NCBI GenBank assembly: GCA_014529385.2
Contig: CM043964.1
Span: 102,194,087 to 102,258,086 of the forward strand
DNA: 64,000 nucleotides
Direction of reading: 5' to 3'
DNA from: Adiantum capillus-veneris
Lineage: Eukaryota > Streptophyta > Polypodiopsida > Polypodiales > Pteridaceae
In this document: positions 30,054-41,604 of the stretch, in pieces
How positions within the stretch are numbered: position 1 is the first letter of the stretch
Layout: each line of letters begins with the position of its first letter
Program-made: the position numbers and the translations under genes
Notes under the pieces: model-generated
What the model was told of the DNA's origin: nothing
Database searches by the model: none
What the model saw: only the letters and a program-made list of their open reading frames with translations

Positions 30054-32996
30054 TTAAGAAGCCGGCATACCATCTTCTTTTGAACCATGAATAACAAACC
30101 CACTTGGTTGCTCCATGTACAAATCCTCGTGCAAGTCCGGATGTAAGAAAGCTGTCTTTACATCCATTTGCTTCAACTCCATGTCTTCTGTAGCTACCAA
30201 AGCAAACAACATACGCAAAGTAGACATCTTCACCACTGGGGAGAAGATCTCGTCAAAATCAATGCCCTTCTGTTGCTTGAATCCTTTAGCCACAAGCCTT
30301 GCTTTGTACCTAGGCTTTGCATCCATTGAACACAATTTTATCTTGTAAACCCACTTGCATGGTAGTGCCTTCTTACCCTTTGGCAAAGGAGTAAGCTCCC
30401 ACGTTTCATTTTGGATCAACGAATCCATCTCTGACTGCATAGCCTGCTCCCACTTGAGCTTGTCAACACTAGACATGGCCTCATCATAACATGATGGCTC
30501 CCCGCAATCAGTCAACAATAAATAATCCATAGAAGGCACAAAACGCTGAGGCTGTCTTGCACGCCGCTCTGAACGCCTCAAAGACTGTGCAGGAGGTGCA
30601 TCTGGCTGTCCCACATCTACATGATCTCCCAACAAGGGCTGATCTCCCACTTGAGGGTCAATGGGCTGCCCACGAGCAGCCATGGGACCATCATACCGAT
30701 GACCATCCTCCTCAAATATCACACGCCGAACCTCAACCGTTCGCGGTGATGCTCTATACATAGAGTCCTCATGAAAAACAACATCATGGCTGTGCACAAT
30801 CTTCCTGTCAATAGGATCCCACAATCGATAACCCATCTCACCAGAGCTACCATAACCCAAGAAGATACATCTCTTGCTCTTTGGATCCAATTTGCTGCGT
30901 TTTGCCTTAGGTACATGTACATAAGCTTCACAACCAAAAACACGAAGGTGACCATACGAAGGTGGCAAAATTGTCCATACCTCTGCAGGCACTTTGAAGC
31001 CCAAAGGAACACTAGGTGAACGATTTATCAAATGCACAGAAGTGGCAACAGCTTCAGCCCAAAATCCATTTGACAAACCAGCCATAGAAAGCATACTACG
31101 GACTTTTTCCTGTATAGTCCTGTTCATACGCTCTGCCACACCATTTTGAGGAGGTGTATAGGGAGCACTAAGCTCGCGCCGTATACCCTTCTCAACACAT
31201 AATGTTGTGAAATCATGAGACATAAATTCACCCCCATTGTCCGTACGTAAGCACTTCAACTTACAACCTGATTGGTTCTCAACAAGAGCCAACCATTGCT
31301 TAAATATATCAAACACCATATCCTTCTTACGAATGGGGTATGCCCATACCTTCCTGCTAGCATCATCAATGAACGTAACAAAGTACATAGCACCTCCAAG
31401 AGAAGCATTGGGCATCGGCCCACATACATCACTATGCACCAAAGCTAGCTTTTCCAAAGATCTGTGTGGAACACTTTTCTTATGAGAAGACCGAGCATGA
31501 CGACCATAAAGGCAATGCTCACAGAACTCAAAACCACCAAAATCTGAAACGGGAATGTAATCCGCACGTGCCAACAACTTCAAACCTTTTAGTGACATAT
31601 GCCCCAAACGCTGATGCCATAAAGAAGCAGGAGGTTGCTCAGTGATCCCCACAATGTGATCAGCCACACTAGCTACACAAAGGGAATACAACGTATTCCT
31701 CTTAGCACCTTTAACCAAAACAAGGCTGCCCTTAGTGATCTTCCAACCTCCATCACCAAAAGATACATTGAAACCAAGTGAATCCAACTGACCCACACTA
31801 ATCAAGCTTTTTGCAAGAGCCGGCACATGACGCACACGCTGCAAGACAAACATAGTAGAGTTTGGCATAGCCAAATGAATATTTCCAATGCCATGAATCT
31901 GCATAGAACGCCCATCGGCAATCCTGATAGTACCTGTGCTCGAAGCATCATAGTCATGAAACCACGACCTATGAGGCGTAACGTGAAAAGAAGCACCACT
32001 GTCAATGACCCTATCCATAGGCATACTACGCTCATGAGTGAGAAGAAAAGCGTCATCAAAATAGGATGCAAGCAACACATCACCAAGCTCTTCACTAGTA
32101 GCACTAGTCGGAGCACATACATGGTCATCTTGAGAGCTACACTCTCCCTGTGTTGCATTTAACTCCTCAATCTTGACATTGGACTTAGGCTTGTCCTTAG
32201 CATCATGGTCTTTCTTCTTACCATCTCCATTTTCCCTTTTCCACTTGTAGCAATCCTTTTTGAAATGGCCTTTTCTACCACAATGAAAACATTCCACATC
32301 CTTTTTACTTGTGCCTGCACGGGACTTGCTTCTAGATTTACCCCTATTGGACTTATACTTGTCCATATAAGTCCTGCCTCTGAAAACCATTGCACTAGAA
32401 GACTTACTACCTGCATTATTCTTTCGATTAATCTCTTCCGTGAGAAGACTAGACTCCACATTAGTACTTGTCAACTCATCCGCAGGAACCGAGTTACTTA
32501 TGGCTGTCCTAAATGTGTCCCATGACTCAGGCAACGTGACAAGTAAAAACATAGCTTTTACATTGTCCTCAAACGCAATTTTCTGCGTAGCAAGTTGGCT
32601 GAAAATTGTATTGAACTCATTCAAATGCGCATTCATGGAAGCACCTTCCTCCATTTGCAAATCAATAAGCTTTTTAATCCAATACACCATAGAAGCAGCC
32701 GAATGCTTATCATACATATCGCAAATCCGCTGCCATAGCTCATAAGCTCCACCCTGTGCATCTTTCACATTGTAATAAACAGACTTTGAAAGGGAAAGCC
32801 TAATGGTAGACCTGCACATCTCATCCAACTCCTCCCAATCATCCCTCTCCATGTTCTCTGGCTTAACTCCCTGCAACTTTAGAGGTCGAATCTGTTTCTT
32901 CTGCACCAAGACATCCCAAATCTGATCTTTCCAATATGAGAAATTAGCACCATCCAATTTCTCAATATTGAAAACTTTATCCTCTTTAGTGCCCAT
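30054..32996 (-). CDS. Copia B gag-pol polyprotein (gag, protease, integrase, RT N-terminus)
   Basis: 980 codons from the ATG at 32996 (MGTKEDKVFNIEKLDG). An earlier in-frame ATG at 33089 adds 31 residues unlike the family. Order: gag UBN2 domain (about 40-190); CCHC knuckle CFHCGRKGHFKKDC (236-249); protease active site DSGAS (Asp332); gag-pre-integrase WHQRLGH...CEHC (about 460-495); integrase core with Asp523, Asp586 and Glu622, separated by 62 and 35 residues; and RT fingers and first palm motif with Asp945 (QMDVKTAF). It terminates after GSKEDGMPAS because two bases are missing, so palm motif YVDD, thumb and RNase H are cut off. All catalytic residues up to that point are intact. Confidence 0.95.
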   Translation of the reverse strand: MGTKEDKVFNIEKLDGANFSYWKDQIWDVLVQKKQIRPLKLQGVKPENMERDDWEELDEMCRSTIRLSLSKSVYYNVKDAQGGAYELWQRICDMYDKHSAASMVYWIKKLIDLQMEEGASMNAHLNEFNTIFSQLATQKIAFEDNVKAMFLLVTLPESWDTFRTAISNSVPADELTSTNVESSLLTEEINRKNNAGSKSSSAMVFRGRTYMDKYKSNRGKSRSKSRAGTSKKDVECFHCGRKGHFKKDCYKWKRENGDGKKKDHDAKDKPKSNVKIEELNATQGECSSQDDHVCAPTSATSEELGDVLLASYFDDAFLLTHERSMPMDRVIDSGASFHVTPHRSWFHDYDASSTGTIRIADGRSMQIHGIGNIHLAMPNSTMFVLQRVRHVPALAKSLISVGQLDSLGFNVSFGDGGWKITKGSLVLVKGAKRNTLYSLCVASVADHIVGITEQPPASLWHQRLGHMSLKGLKLLARADYIPVSDFGGFEFCEHCLYGRHARSSHKKSVPHRSLEKLALVHSDVCGPMPNASLGGAMYFVTFIDDASRKVWAYPIRKKDMVFDIFKQWLALVENQSGCKLKCLRTDNGGEFMSHDFTTLCVEKGIRRELSAPYTPPQNGVAERMNRTIQEKVRSMLSMAGLSNGFWAEAVATSVHLINRSPSVPLGFKVPAEVWTILPPSYGHLRVFGCEAYVHVPKAKRSKLDPKSKRCIFLGYGSSGEMGYRLWDPIDRKIVHSHDVVFHEDSMYRASPRTVEVRRVIFEEDGHRYDGPMAARGQPIDPQVGDQPLLGDHVDVGQPDAPPAQSLRRSERRARQPQRFVPSMDYLLLTDCGEPSCYDEAMSSVDKLKWEQAMQSEMDSLIQNETWELTPLPKGKKALPCKWVYKIKLCSMDAKPRYKARLVAKGFKQQKGIDFDEIFSPVVKMSTLRMLFALVATEDMELKQMDVKTAFLHPDLHEDLYMEQPSGFVIHGSKEDGMPAS

Positions 32997-33675
32997 TACA
33001 ACAAGAATGCAACAATGAGAAACCTGTAACCAACCAACAAATTGCCACAACAAAGTAGTGTTGCAAATCTGACAACACCTACTGCTCAATCAAAGAGCAA
33101 ACGCATAGAGTATAAATCAGCCCATAATATGGTCAAAAAACGTACGTAGAAATCCACAAACAAATGCATAAACCCGTGACACCTGTAACTCAACCGGCCT
33201 AGGCAAACTATGCCAGAAAATGCATCAACAATGAGCTGTCATAGAGGCATAAACATACTCCATGTCTGAATAACCACAATAGAGACATAAGCTGACCAAG
33301 CTTACACAAATCCGTGAGCATAAATGGATCCAAGTGAGCATATAACCAATGCACAAGCTCAACGAAGTCCAATCTCTACTGTCAACCAAGTACCCGTCCG
33401 TACTCAAACCGCAACACTGCAAGCAAGAGCAAACCCGCTCTATGTATAAGTGAACCAAATCTCCACAATATCATGCATAAAGAGTGTCTGTCAAACTGCC
33501 ATATCCACATCCATCAACATACATAGATGATGTAAACCTGTAGCTCAAGAACACGCATAAACAGACTGCCCAGAAGAGTAGAAGCTCCCACTCAAACCAC
33601 AACCATATACATGGCTGTCCCACAGTCAAAATACATGTTTTGTAACCACAGAAGAAACCTGTATCCAAAGCTCCC

Positions 33676-33733
33676 TGTAACCTGTAACCTGTACCCGTAC
33701 CTGTACCTGTACCTGCACCTGTACCTGTACCTG
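33676..33733 (-). repeat. ACAGGT-type hexamer array in copia B leader
   Basis: The minus strand carries about nine consecutive ACAGGT-like hexamers (with GCAGGT, ACGGGT and TTACAGG variants) in the untranslated leader between PBS and gag. Confidence 0.85.
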
Positions 33734-34163
33734 TAGTCGAAGAAGACAATGTCGCCAAACTCCCACTCTATCTGTGTGTATGAGGCCACTCCAAGAAGAG
33801 GCTACACACTCTCAAATGAGCTGTGGGCTCACGTAAGTGGAAGACACTACAACAATGGCACCTGTAATGGCTATGGAAGCTCTGGCAGCAGAAAACTACC
33901 AAAGAGAGCTGAAAAACGTAGCTCCTAGTCTGTAGCTCGAATGGGATTTTTGATGGCACGAATGGCTCCGAAAGGGGGGTTAAACCCCAAGACACCTGCT
34001 GAAAATACTCGCGGAGTGCTGAACCTTCCAATGCCAAGCTCAGAAAAACCTTCTGCTCTTTAGAAATGCGCGCGTGCGCGAAACCGAAAAACGGCAATGA
34101 AATTGCAGCAAGTTTCAACACACTCGACAATGATGATGAAGCTCTCAATGCTCTCACTACCAA

Positions 34164-34175
34164 GCTCTGATACCA
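34164..34175 (-). other. Copia B primer-binding site (initiator Met-tRNA)
   Basis: The minus strand reads TGGTATCAGAGC exactly, two bases inside the 5' LTR edge. Confidence 0.95.
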
Positions 34176-34177
34176 CT

Positions 34178-34363
34178 TGTTGGGATCGGAGAGCACACAC
34201 ACAGAGAGCCAGCACGAAGAAGGAGATAGACACAGTGTGTGGCGGGGCGGTACTCACACTACAATGTGTAGTTATGAGTATAGTTATTATGAATGAGTAA
34301 ATGAATGGCTGTACAGGGTGGCTGAACAACGGGCAGCCGGGCACACGGGCCTTTAACCCAACA
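34178..34363 (-). repeat. Copia B 5' LTR
   Basis: 186 bp, nearly identical to 28704-28890. Contains the promoter of the minus-strand element. No distinct TATA consensus was picked out beyond the AT-rich TATAGTTATTATG segment. Confidence 0.96.
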
Positions 34364-36280
34364 CCGGATGTAGACCACACTAGCCGGAGTGAGCTCCTTG
34401 CGACATGTGTTCGAGGGAGGGGCCACAATCCCTTTCTCCATTATAGATAGTATAGATGCAATCAATGTCTTTGGCGCTGTCATGAGTTTTTTGGAGCAAC
34501 GGATTGCGCATATGTACATACACATGCATGGTGCATCAAATAAAGGATTGCCCATTTTCCAGAGCCAGGTGGTTACGTGGGGCCCACATGTGTACAGGTA
34601 GGACAGGGTATACATAGTGTATCGATTTTCACTATTACTAGTACCAGTGTGTTTTTCCTACAATAATGAGAAGTTGGTAGTGCGTAAAACTTCTTGAAGA
34701 AGCTATCCGCGGGCCGACGACATGAGGTAAGCAGGTGCGTCAGATGGCATCTAGTGGCGTCAGGACGTCGAACGGGGTCAATACTTGCACGTGGATAAGT
34801 ACGGACACAACGTGGATGTTTTCTTGTGATAATTATGCAGAAAGGTCATCACGAGGATCATATTTTGGGGCCACTTCACGTGGTTGTGGGATGCATTATT
34901 GGAAAAAGTTGAGTGCCAGGTGTGCGGATGGATGCAGCAGGGTGACAACTATGCACTACGAGGTCAGTTTTTGGCCTGTTCGGGGTGAGGTCATCTAAAA
35001 GGCCAAGGGTGCCCAAGTAATAAAGCTAAGTGTGGGAACTGAAAAAATAGAGAGAAGACCAGAAAAAACGTGGTGAGAAGAGGAGGAACAGCCGCAACTG
35101 TGTTTTTGCTCATCTTGGAGCTTGTTTTGGCCGTAAACTGCTCATCAGAGGTCGGATTTGAGCACTTTGACATTGTAGACTGGGGTTTTGGGCCGTTCCG
35201 AACGCGATGGTGCTGTCCATTTTGCCAAATTACTCACTCTTTTTCTGCTATTTTGGCTATGTAAGTTTTTCCTATGAGCGAAGCTTCTTCTCCAATTTGT
35301 GATTGTATCTGGTATCTTTTACTCATATTGTGTGAGCTATTTGCCTCATTGGTGTTGGCCCAAGCTCTATTGAATCTAAACATCAGGAATCCTCCTCTTT
35401 TGAGCTGAATTTTTTGGGTGTGTGTGTGTGTGTGTGTCTCTGTGTGGAGTGGGCAAGTGGATAGTCTCTCTCCTCTCACTCCATTAGTGTGTTCCCTGTC
35501 TCGGCTAGGAGGGTTGTGTAAGCCGAGTGGTGTCCCATAGTGTGTGTGTGTGTGTTATCCCAGGAGTGTGTGTCGGGTCATTATAGAGGCATTCTGTGTG
35601 TTTCCATCCTGCTCACATTCTTTTGGTGCCCCCACGGAGGATCTTCTTCGAGTACCTTTTGCTTCGAGCTTCAAGCTTCGAGATTCGGGATTACAGGTCG
35701 CAGACTACAGGTTACAGGTTACAGAGACAGGTACAGGCACAGGTGATTCAGATAGGTACAGGTAGCTGGAGCACCCTTTTTGTGACCTCGCCATAGGCTA
35801 TGTACTAGTGATTCCTACTTGACGCTCGAGTTCTATTGTTGGCAGTTTATCCATATATATACAGTCTATATTTTGGGTTCACACTGCTCTACTTCTGGGG
35901 AAACTCTGTCAAAAATTTTCCAAGTTATGATGGCTGGTCTTTTGGTCTTTTAAGCCATTTATGCTGTTATGCTGCTGAAATTTTGGCAAAATCAGAGGAT
36001 AAGACAGGTGTGCTTTCTTGGGAGCTTCATGGTTGGCTTTAATGGATGATCAAAATGGCCCTCAATTCACTCCTTTTCATTTAACTCAAAGAATCCAGAT
36101 AAATGTTCATGTGTCCAGGAAGATTTTTTTCCAGCAGCGCATAGTCTTTATATTCGGGCCAAGAAGGTTACGAGAGATCCTGGAATGTCCTTTGCCTATT
36201 GTAATTCTGATGATCAACTATGAAAACTCATTTGATGTGCATGTGTTTGTCCTTATCTAAAGTTGAGCTCCATTGAAGTT
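34364..36280. other. Non-coding stretch between copia B and gypsy B
   Basis: No gene recognised. It has GT-rich tracts at 35418-35442 and 35539-35556. A second ACAGGT-hexamer array at about 35690-35765 is in the opposite orientation to the one in the copia B leader. The right part probably belongs to the leader or LTR of gypsy B. Confidence 0.5.
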
Positions 36281-36363
36281 TCTGGGAATTGAGTCAATCA
36301 AAAGTTTTGGGTTCTTGCACGTGTGTTCGAAGGGGTTCTCAAAGCATTGTAGCTTGGGTAGCC

Positions 36364-38050
36364 ATGGATTTCTCTTATCCGGAATTTCATGGAAGAAGTG
36401 ATGAAGATGTGGTAGACTTTTTGGAAAAGATGGAGGTTGCCTGCATTAGTAACCAGATTCGTGACCCGGCGCAGATGTTATGTCTTCTCCAAATTTGTTT
36501 GAAGAGTGATGCACGAGTTTGGTCCAAAGCATTTGAAGAGGAGTTGCGTGGGGATGATCCACCCGTAAGGTTGAGTTGGGACAATCTACGGCATGGGTTG
36601 GAAGTGGAGTTTGTGAAGATAGAAGATCCTGACAAAGTGTGGCAAGAAGTACAAGGTTTGGTGCAAAAGGAAGGTGAGCCAGTAGATGCTTACATACATA
36701 AGTTTTCATTGGCATGGGAGCGGATGTGCAAGGCCTTAGCACCACAAGTACCCCCGCCTGACATGATGAAGAAGGACAGGTTCTTGGCTGGTCTTTGGGA
36801 GAATATACGTTGGAGAGTGGAGCTAAAGAAGCCTAGGACATATGAAGATGCACTAGAGGTAGCAAGGAACAAAGAGTGGAAGTTGAGGAAAATGAGCCAG
36901 CTAGGAGTGGAGACTTTGCCCATGAGATCTGAATTTCAGCCTATGGATTCTTTGCCAGGTCGCATACCAGGGGTTCATCATGAACCAGTGGTTCCTGTTA
37001 CTCCTCAGGTTATGCCAGGAGTGGCCACTACAATAGTACAAGATGATGGGCTAAGGCAAGACATGAGGCAAGTGATAGATTTAATGAAGAATCTCAGCCT
37101 AAACATGCTAGGTCAAGTGGGAAATAATCGAGGTCGAGGGAGGTTTGCAAATCAGCCAGGAGGTGAAGAAAGACCTAGGAATGGTGCTGGACAAAGCAAT
37201 GGTAGGTTCTAGAGGCAGACGCCCACATGTTATAATTACGGAGAGTTAGGCCACATCAGCCCGCAATGTGATAAGCCTCCAAGGCAATTTGTACTCACAA
37301 ACGGACCCTTTGAAAAGTGGGGCATTGATGCTATGGGTCCACTACCTAGAACTAAAAATGGTAAGCTCTACATTTTGGTGGCAGTAGACTATATGACTAG
37401 GTGGATGGAAGCTCAAAATGTGGCAAGGGTAGATGGGAAAACAGTGAGCAGGTTTGTCTACACTAACATTTGTTGCAGATTCGGCACACCTTTGGAGATT
37501 GATTTTGATAATGGTTCAGGGTTCAAGAAGGGTTACTCATGAAAGTTTATGAACCACATATAAGGAGGCCACAGAGTTCACACGATTTCACTTGGTCTAT
37601 GGTGAAGAGGCTTTGTAGCCTATTGAGCTCAACATTCCAACAATGTGACTTCACGACAAAGGGGCACAAGATGATCAGGAAACATGGGAAGATCAACTTC
37701 TTACCTTAGTCAAACTTGAGTGGAAGAGAGAAGCGATTTATGAGTGATATAAGAGGAAATCTATACAAGCGAAATAAAAGCTCGACAAGAAACTGAAGGA
37801 CAAAGGCATCAAGGAAGGAGATCTTGTGCTAAGGTATGACAATAGACTATGATAATCCTTTTGATGCCAAGTTTGAGACTAGATGGCAAGTACCATACAT
37901 TGTCAAAAAGGCCTTCAACTCGGGCTACTACCAATTCATGGACTTGAATGGCAAAGAACACTCCAAGAAGGTAAGCGCATATCGTCTAAATCTCTACTTG
38001 AGGTGTCTTCTACCAAAGGATCTAATTTTGTTGCATGATGTATGTATGTA
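36364..38050 (+). pseudogene. Gypsy B gag fused in frame to integrase (internal deletion derivative)
   Basis: Starts at MDFSYPEFHGRSDEDVVDFL (36364; a more distal ATG at 36289 is less likely). Ty3-type gag (about codons 1-180) leads to a nucleocapsid knuckle at 37228-37269. There the second Cys is Tyr (CYNYGELGHISPQC), so zinc binding is lost. After DKPPRQF the same frame reads directly into the integrase core: WGIDAMGP (first Asp at 37327) and FDNGSGF (second Asp at 37507). Protease, RT and RNase H are absent. A second deletion removes the catalytic Glu; C-terminal integrase pieces (FHLVYGEEAL, GDLVLRYDN, SAYRLNLYL) continue to 38050 with stops. An in-frame TAG sits at 37210. Confidence 0.85.
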
Positions 38051-38178
38051 GCGCAAGACAAAGTGACAAGGAGCTACACAATGAAGATCTTGTCAAGATA
38101 CCAAATATACTAAAGGACTCAAAACCACTTTCATTTGAAAAGATACCTTTTGATGGTACGTGTATGTACCATCATCTT

Positions 38179-39233
38179 GGGAGAGGGCTATTGATAGCCA
38201 TTTTTTGCCTATCCAGAATTTCCATAGTGAGCTACCTTATACCCTACCAAAATCACCCAAACATTGTGGTTGTTCCCACCTTTTCATTGTACATAGGCAT
38301 GTGTGAGTTAGGGGACTTTCCATATATCTCCTTAAAACCCTCAGCTAGCTAGTCACTAGGTTAGTTGAGCCAATAAATAAAATAAAAAATTATTATGACC
38401 CATTTGTGTGTAAATATTTCATTTTATATAGGGCCTAATATAGGTATTTTTATTATAATTATTTTGGTATTTATTTAAATAATTTTATCTAGGTGTGCGT
38501 TATTTACCTAAGCATGTTATATACATTGGCTCACTGTAAGCATAATTATCTTACCACTATACATCCTCTCTATTCTATAAAATAAAAAAATTCATCTAAG
38601 CCTCTCTAAATTTTGGCGTGAATCCACTTCAAAACAAAATCACAAAAATACCTTTCACCTCGTCATTCCCTTTTACTAAATTACCATTTTCTACATGTAT
38701 TTTTTGTACTTCTTGTAAAAATACCTACATCAATAAAAATAAATGAGGGCCCTCTCATTTGAATCCCTATATTTTCATACATTTTATTTTTATATTTATA
38801 TATATGTGAGTATTTTAGAGTCCATTAATTTTATAGACCAACCTGTGTTTTCCCATCATATCCATATATCATACTCGTGAATAATTCTAATCCGTGCATA
38901 TTTTCAAACCCTCAAGAATCTATTAGATCATGCTCTCATGCAAGGGGGGGCTCACTCTTGGAGGATTATGCAAATTCAACAAAAGGGGGGCCACTAAAGA
39001 ATTTGCAGTGAGAAAAAACAAGCATTTTGGTGGGACTTTTGGCATCCACCTCCACTCTAAATTTAAGGAAGTTTTCAAAATGAAAAATTTAGCTCACAAG
39101 CTGAATAATCAACTCAAAATGTTTCATGATATTTGGAGCTACCATTGGTGAAATGTGATTTTTTTGGTGGACCCCAGTCTGTCCATTTTTTCTCACAAGT
39201 CACCCTAGTCTTCTCTCACCTTCTTTCACACTT

Positions 39234-39275
<42 letters not shown>

Positions 39276-39588
39276 ATTTCTCTCTATCCCTCAGACAAAT
39301 TTGCACCTTCTATGGTTTCTCTAACCCTCTTTACCATTAACCTTCCCTCTCACCTCCATATCTCTCATATGAACTCTACATGTACATACACCCTCTATGC
39401 CACTCTCTATACCTCTAAATTACACAAGTAGGTCCAAAACTTCTTCAAAGCTTCACCATCACAAGGATTCCCTCAAAATATATCATTAAATTTTTAGTGA
39501 TTACTAACATTAATAACTAACCTACTAACCCAAACACACATTGATCTAACTTTAAAAAGCACCTCACCTCAAGACATGTACATATAGT

Positions 39589-39629
<41 letters not shown>

Positions 39630-40200
39630 ACTTAACTCTCTAATTTCACCCTATCTATCATCAATAATGCCTTTCTCTTGAGCCATATCCATGACTAAAG
39701 TAGACAAAGAAGGACCACTATATTTTGATATTCAAAAAGATCGTAATCTCAATTTGATTAGCTTGAAAAGTAGAATTTCCACTAATCTTAATGAGGGGTA
39801 TCCAACCTATAAATAGACACCTCTACTTCTTGTAAATCATCTCCAATATCTCACAAAGGACCCCAACACTCTATACACGAGGAGATATTTAGGTGTAGTC
39901 ATCACCTTGTGAGCTTCACACTTGGTGTGAGAGAAGCTTTGATGCTACACATTGCAAAGTGAAAGAGTGTGAGTGCCCTATCTCAAACCACTATTGTATA
40001 TACTCTTTCACTATCAACAATTGAGGTTTTGGTGTTTTGAAGGCATGCTTGGCTTCAGAATCTTTGTCCCTCCACTTGTGTAAAGCTCTTTGGAAAATGC
40101 GAGGTGACTTGGATCTTTTAAGTTCTTTCATTTGAGCTTGTTGAGAAAGTGACTAGTATGTTTTCATGGTCAAAATCTTGCTCATTGTAAGAGGGTATAT
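38179..40200 (+). repeat. Putative long gypsy B 3' LTR
   Basis: A purine-rich GGGAGAGGGCTAT (38179-38191) after the last integrase debris is followed by TGATAGCC, a plausible LTR start. A consensus TATA box (39808-39816) about 1.6 kb further on would fit the U3/R boundary of a long gypsy LTR. Includes (CA)20 at 39233-39272 and (CT)18 at 39592-39627. The 5' partner LTR was not seen, so both borders are inferred. Confidence 0.35.
39808..39816 (+). promoter_or_regulatory. TATA box in putative gypsy B LTR
   Basis: TATAAATAG in the context CCAACCTATAAATAGACACC. Identical core to the one at 13329 in gypsy A. Confidence 0.45.
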
Positions 40201-41600
40201 TGGTGAGAGGTGTCCCATAACCCTAAGACAATGGGTGTGTGATGACGATGTTTAGCATTCACTAAGCATTGAATTAGTTTTGTGCAAGCTCTACAATAGT
40301 GTCATAATGAACCATCTCCATTTGAAAGTCACAAATTAGGCATTGTGCAAGTCTCATTCCTCTCTCTCTTCCCTCTTCTCTAGCTCTCTCTTGTCCCATT
40401 TGGGGGTGTCTTTGTGTGATATTTATTTGTGTGCTTTGTTGCACCTCTTCTTGGGTGTGAAAAAATCTCTCTTGCATCCTAGTTCGCATCCCATAACTAG
40501 GTGGTACTCCTTCACTTGTTCAGTTGTGGGTTTATTGTTTTTTTTTCTTGCTTGTGGTTTCCCCAACCCCTTTTGAGCAACACATGAGCCTTGATGGGTG
40601 TTTAGAGATTTCCCCTCTTGTTGCCTGCCTTGGACTGCCTCATTACATTGTCCTTGATGGTGAATGGACACAAATTATAAAGCAAAAAACTTTTGAATAT
40701 TTTAATAAAATAAAATAAAGCATGTGGCACATTAAACTCAAAAGCTACATATAGCATTGAAAGATAAATTTACATAGGCACTCTCAAAAGGGTTTCTAAG
40801 CTTTTGTAAATTCCATAATATTACAAAAGTCTGCCCCATCGTCTACCCAATGGAGATTTATTTGAGACTTTATTGAACTTTTAGTTGTTTTATTTGAAGT
40901 CTTGGCTTGATGTACCTTGATAGAACGCTCCTTTTATCTCAATTTTTGGACAAGCATAATTTCAGCAATACCTTTTAACATATGCTTTTGCATTCATGAA
41001 CAAGATTGGCCACCAAATTTCTACAATAAGAATTTCTTTCATGATTTTATTGGCAGAAAAATATCCGCCTACTTTTCTAGCATGAGCTTGCTCAAGTATC
41101 AAAATTTATTCATTCTCTATGGTGCACGTTTGCAATTGATTGTCCTTTCCTCTCTTGTAGAGGCAATCCTCAATCAACACGTAACTTTTTGATTTGGTAT
41201 GAATAGATTTCATTCTCAATCTAATCAACCCTTCTAATATGGTCCCATTTGTTAGGAATCCACAATATACGAGCTCCATTTAAGTGCAGCTGCTACTCTA
41301 AATAGTGTTGCATGTTCTACAAGTGTCTAAGCTGCACAAATGTCACATGAACTAATGTAGAATTCCCGTGGTTTGCACATGAGATTGGCTCAAGTACACG
41401 ATTCTCTTAGCTGGCTCTATACATAGTGTCAAAATATTATCATATCTTTTCTTGTATATCCTTTCAGCTATTAGCACTAGTGTTTGAGTTTGCTTGATGA
41501 TTGATGGCTACCTTTCAATCCGTAGTGAACCAATGGTGAGAAAAAGGTATGACATGTTCTCTCCACCTTGGTACCATTTGAATATTGAAAATTTAAGATT
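40200..41600. other. Non-coding stretch, nothing recognised
   Basis: AT-rich DNA with no ORF showing a domain. Small open frames of 60-90 codons are present in several frames without recognisable content. Confidence 0.5.
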
Positions 41601-41604
41601 ATGG

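Larger units (their letters stand above)
28704..34363 (-). mobile_element. Copia B: young Ty1/copia retrotransposon, defective
   Basis: A full-length 5.66-kb minus-strand element. LTRs are 28704-28890 and 34178-34363, with PBS 34164-34175 and polypurine tract 28891-28901. The flanks read CCGGC on the left and CCGGA on the right, a 5-bp duplication with one mismatch. Only three differences separate the LTRs (two substitutions and one single-base indel), indicating recent insertion. The first 980 codons of gag-pol are open, but RT and RNase H are broken by small indels. Confidence 0.96.

Noticed and set aside
32997-33089. Upstream in-frame ATG of the copia B polyprotein
   Set aside because: The extra 31 residues are unlike gag N-termini, whereas the ATG at 32996 begins the typical short acidic lead-in to the gag domain.
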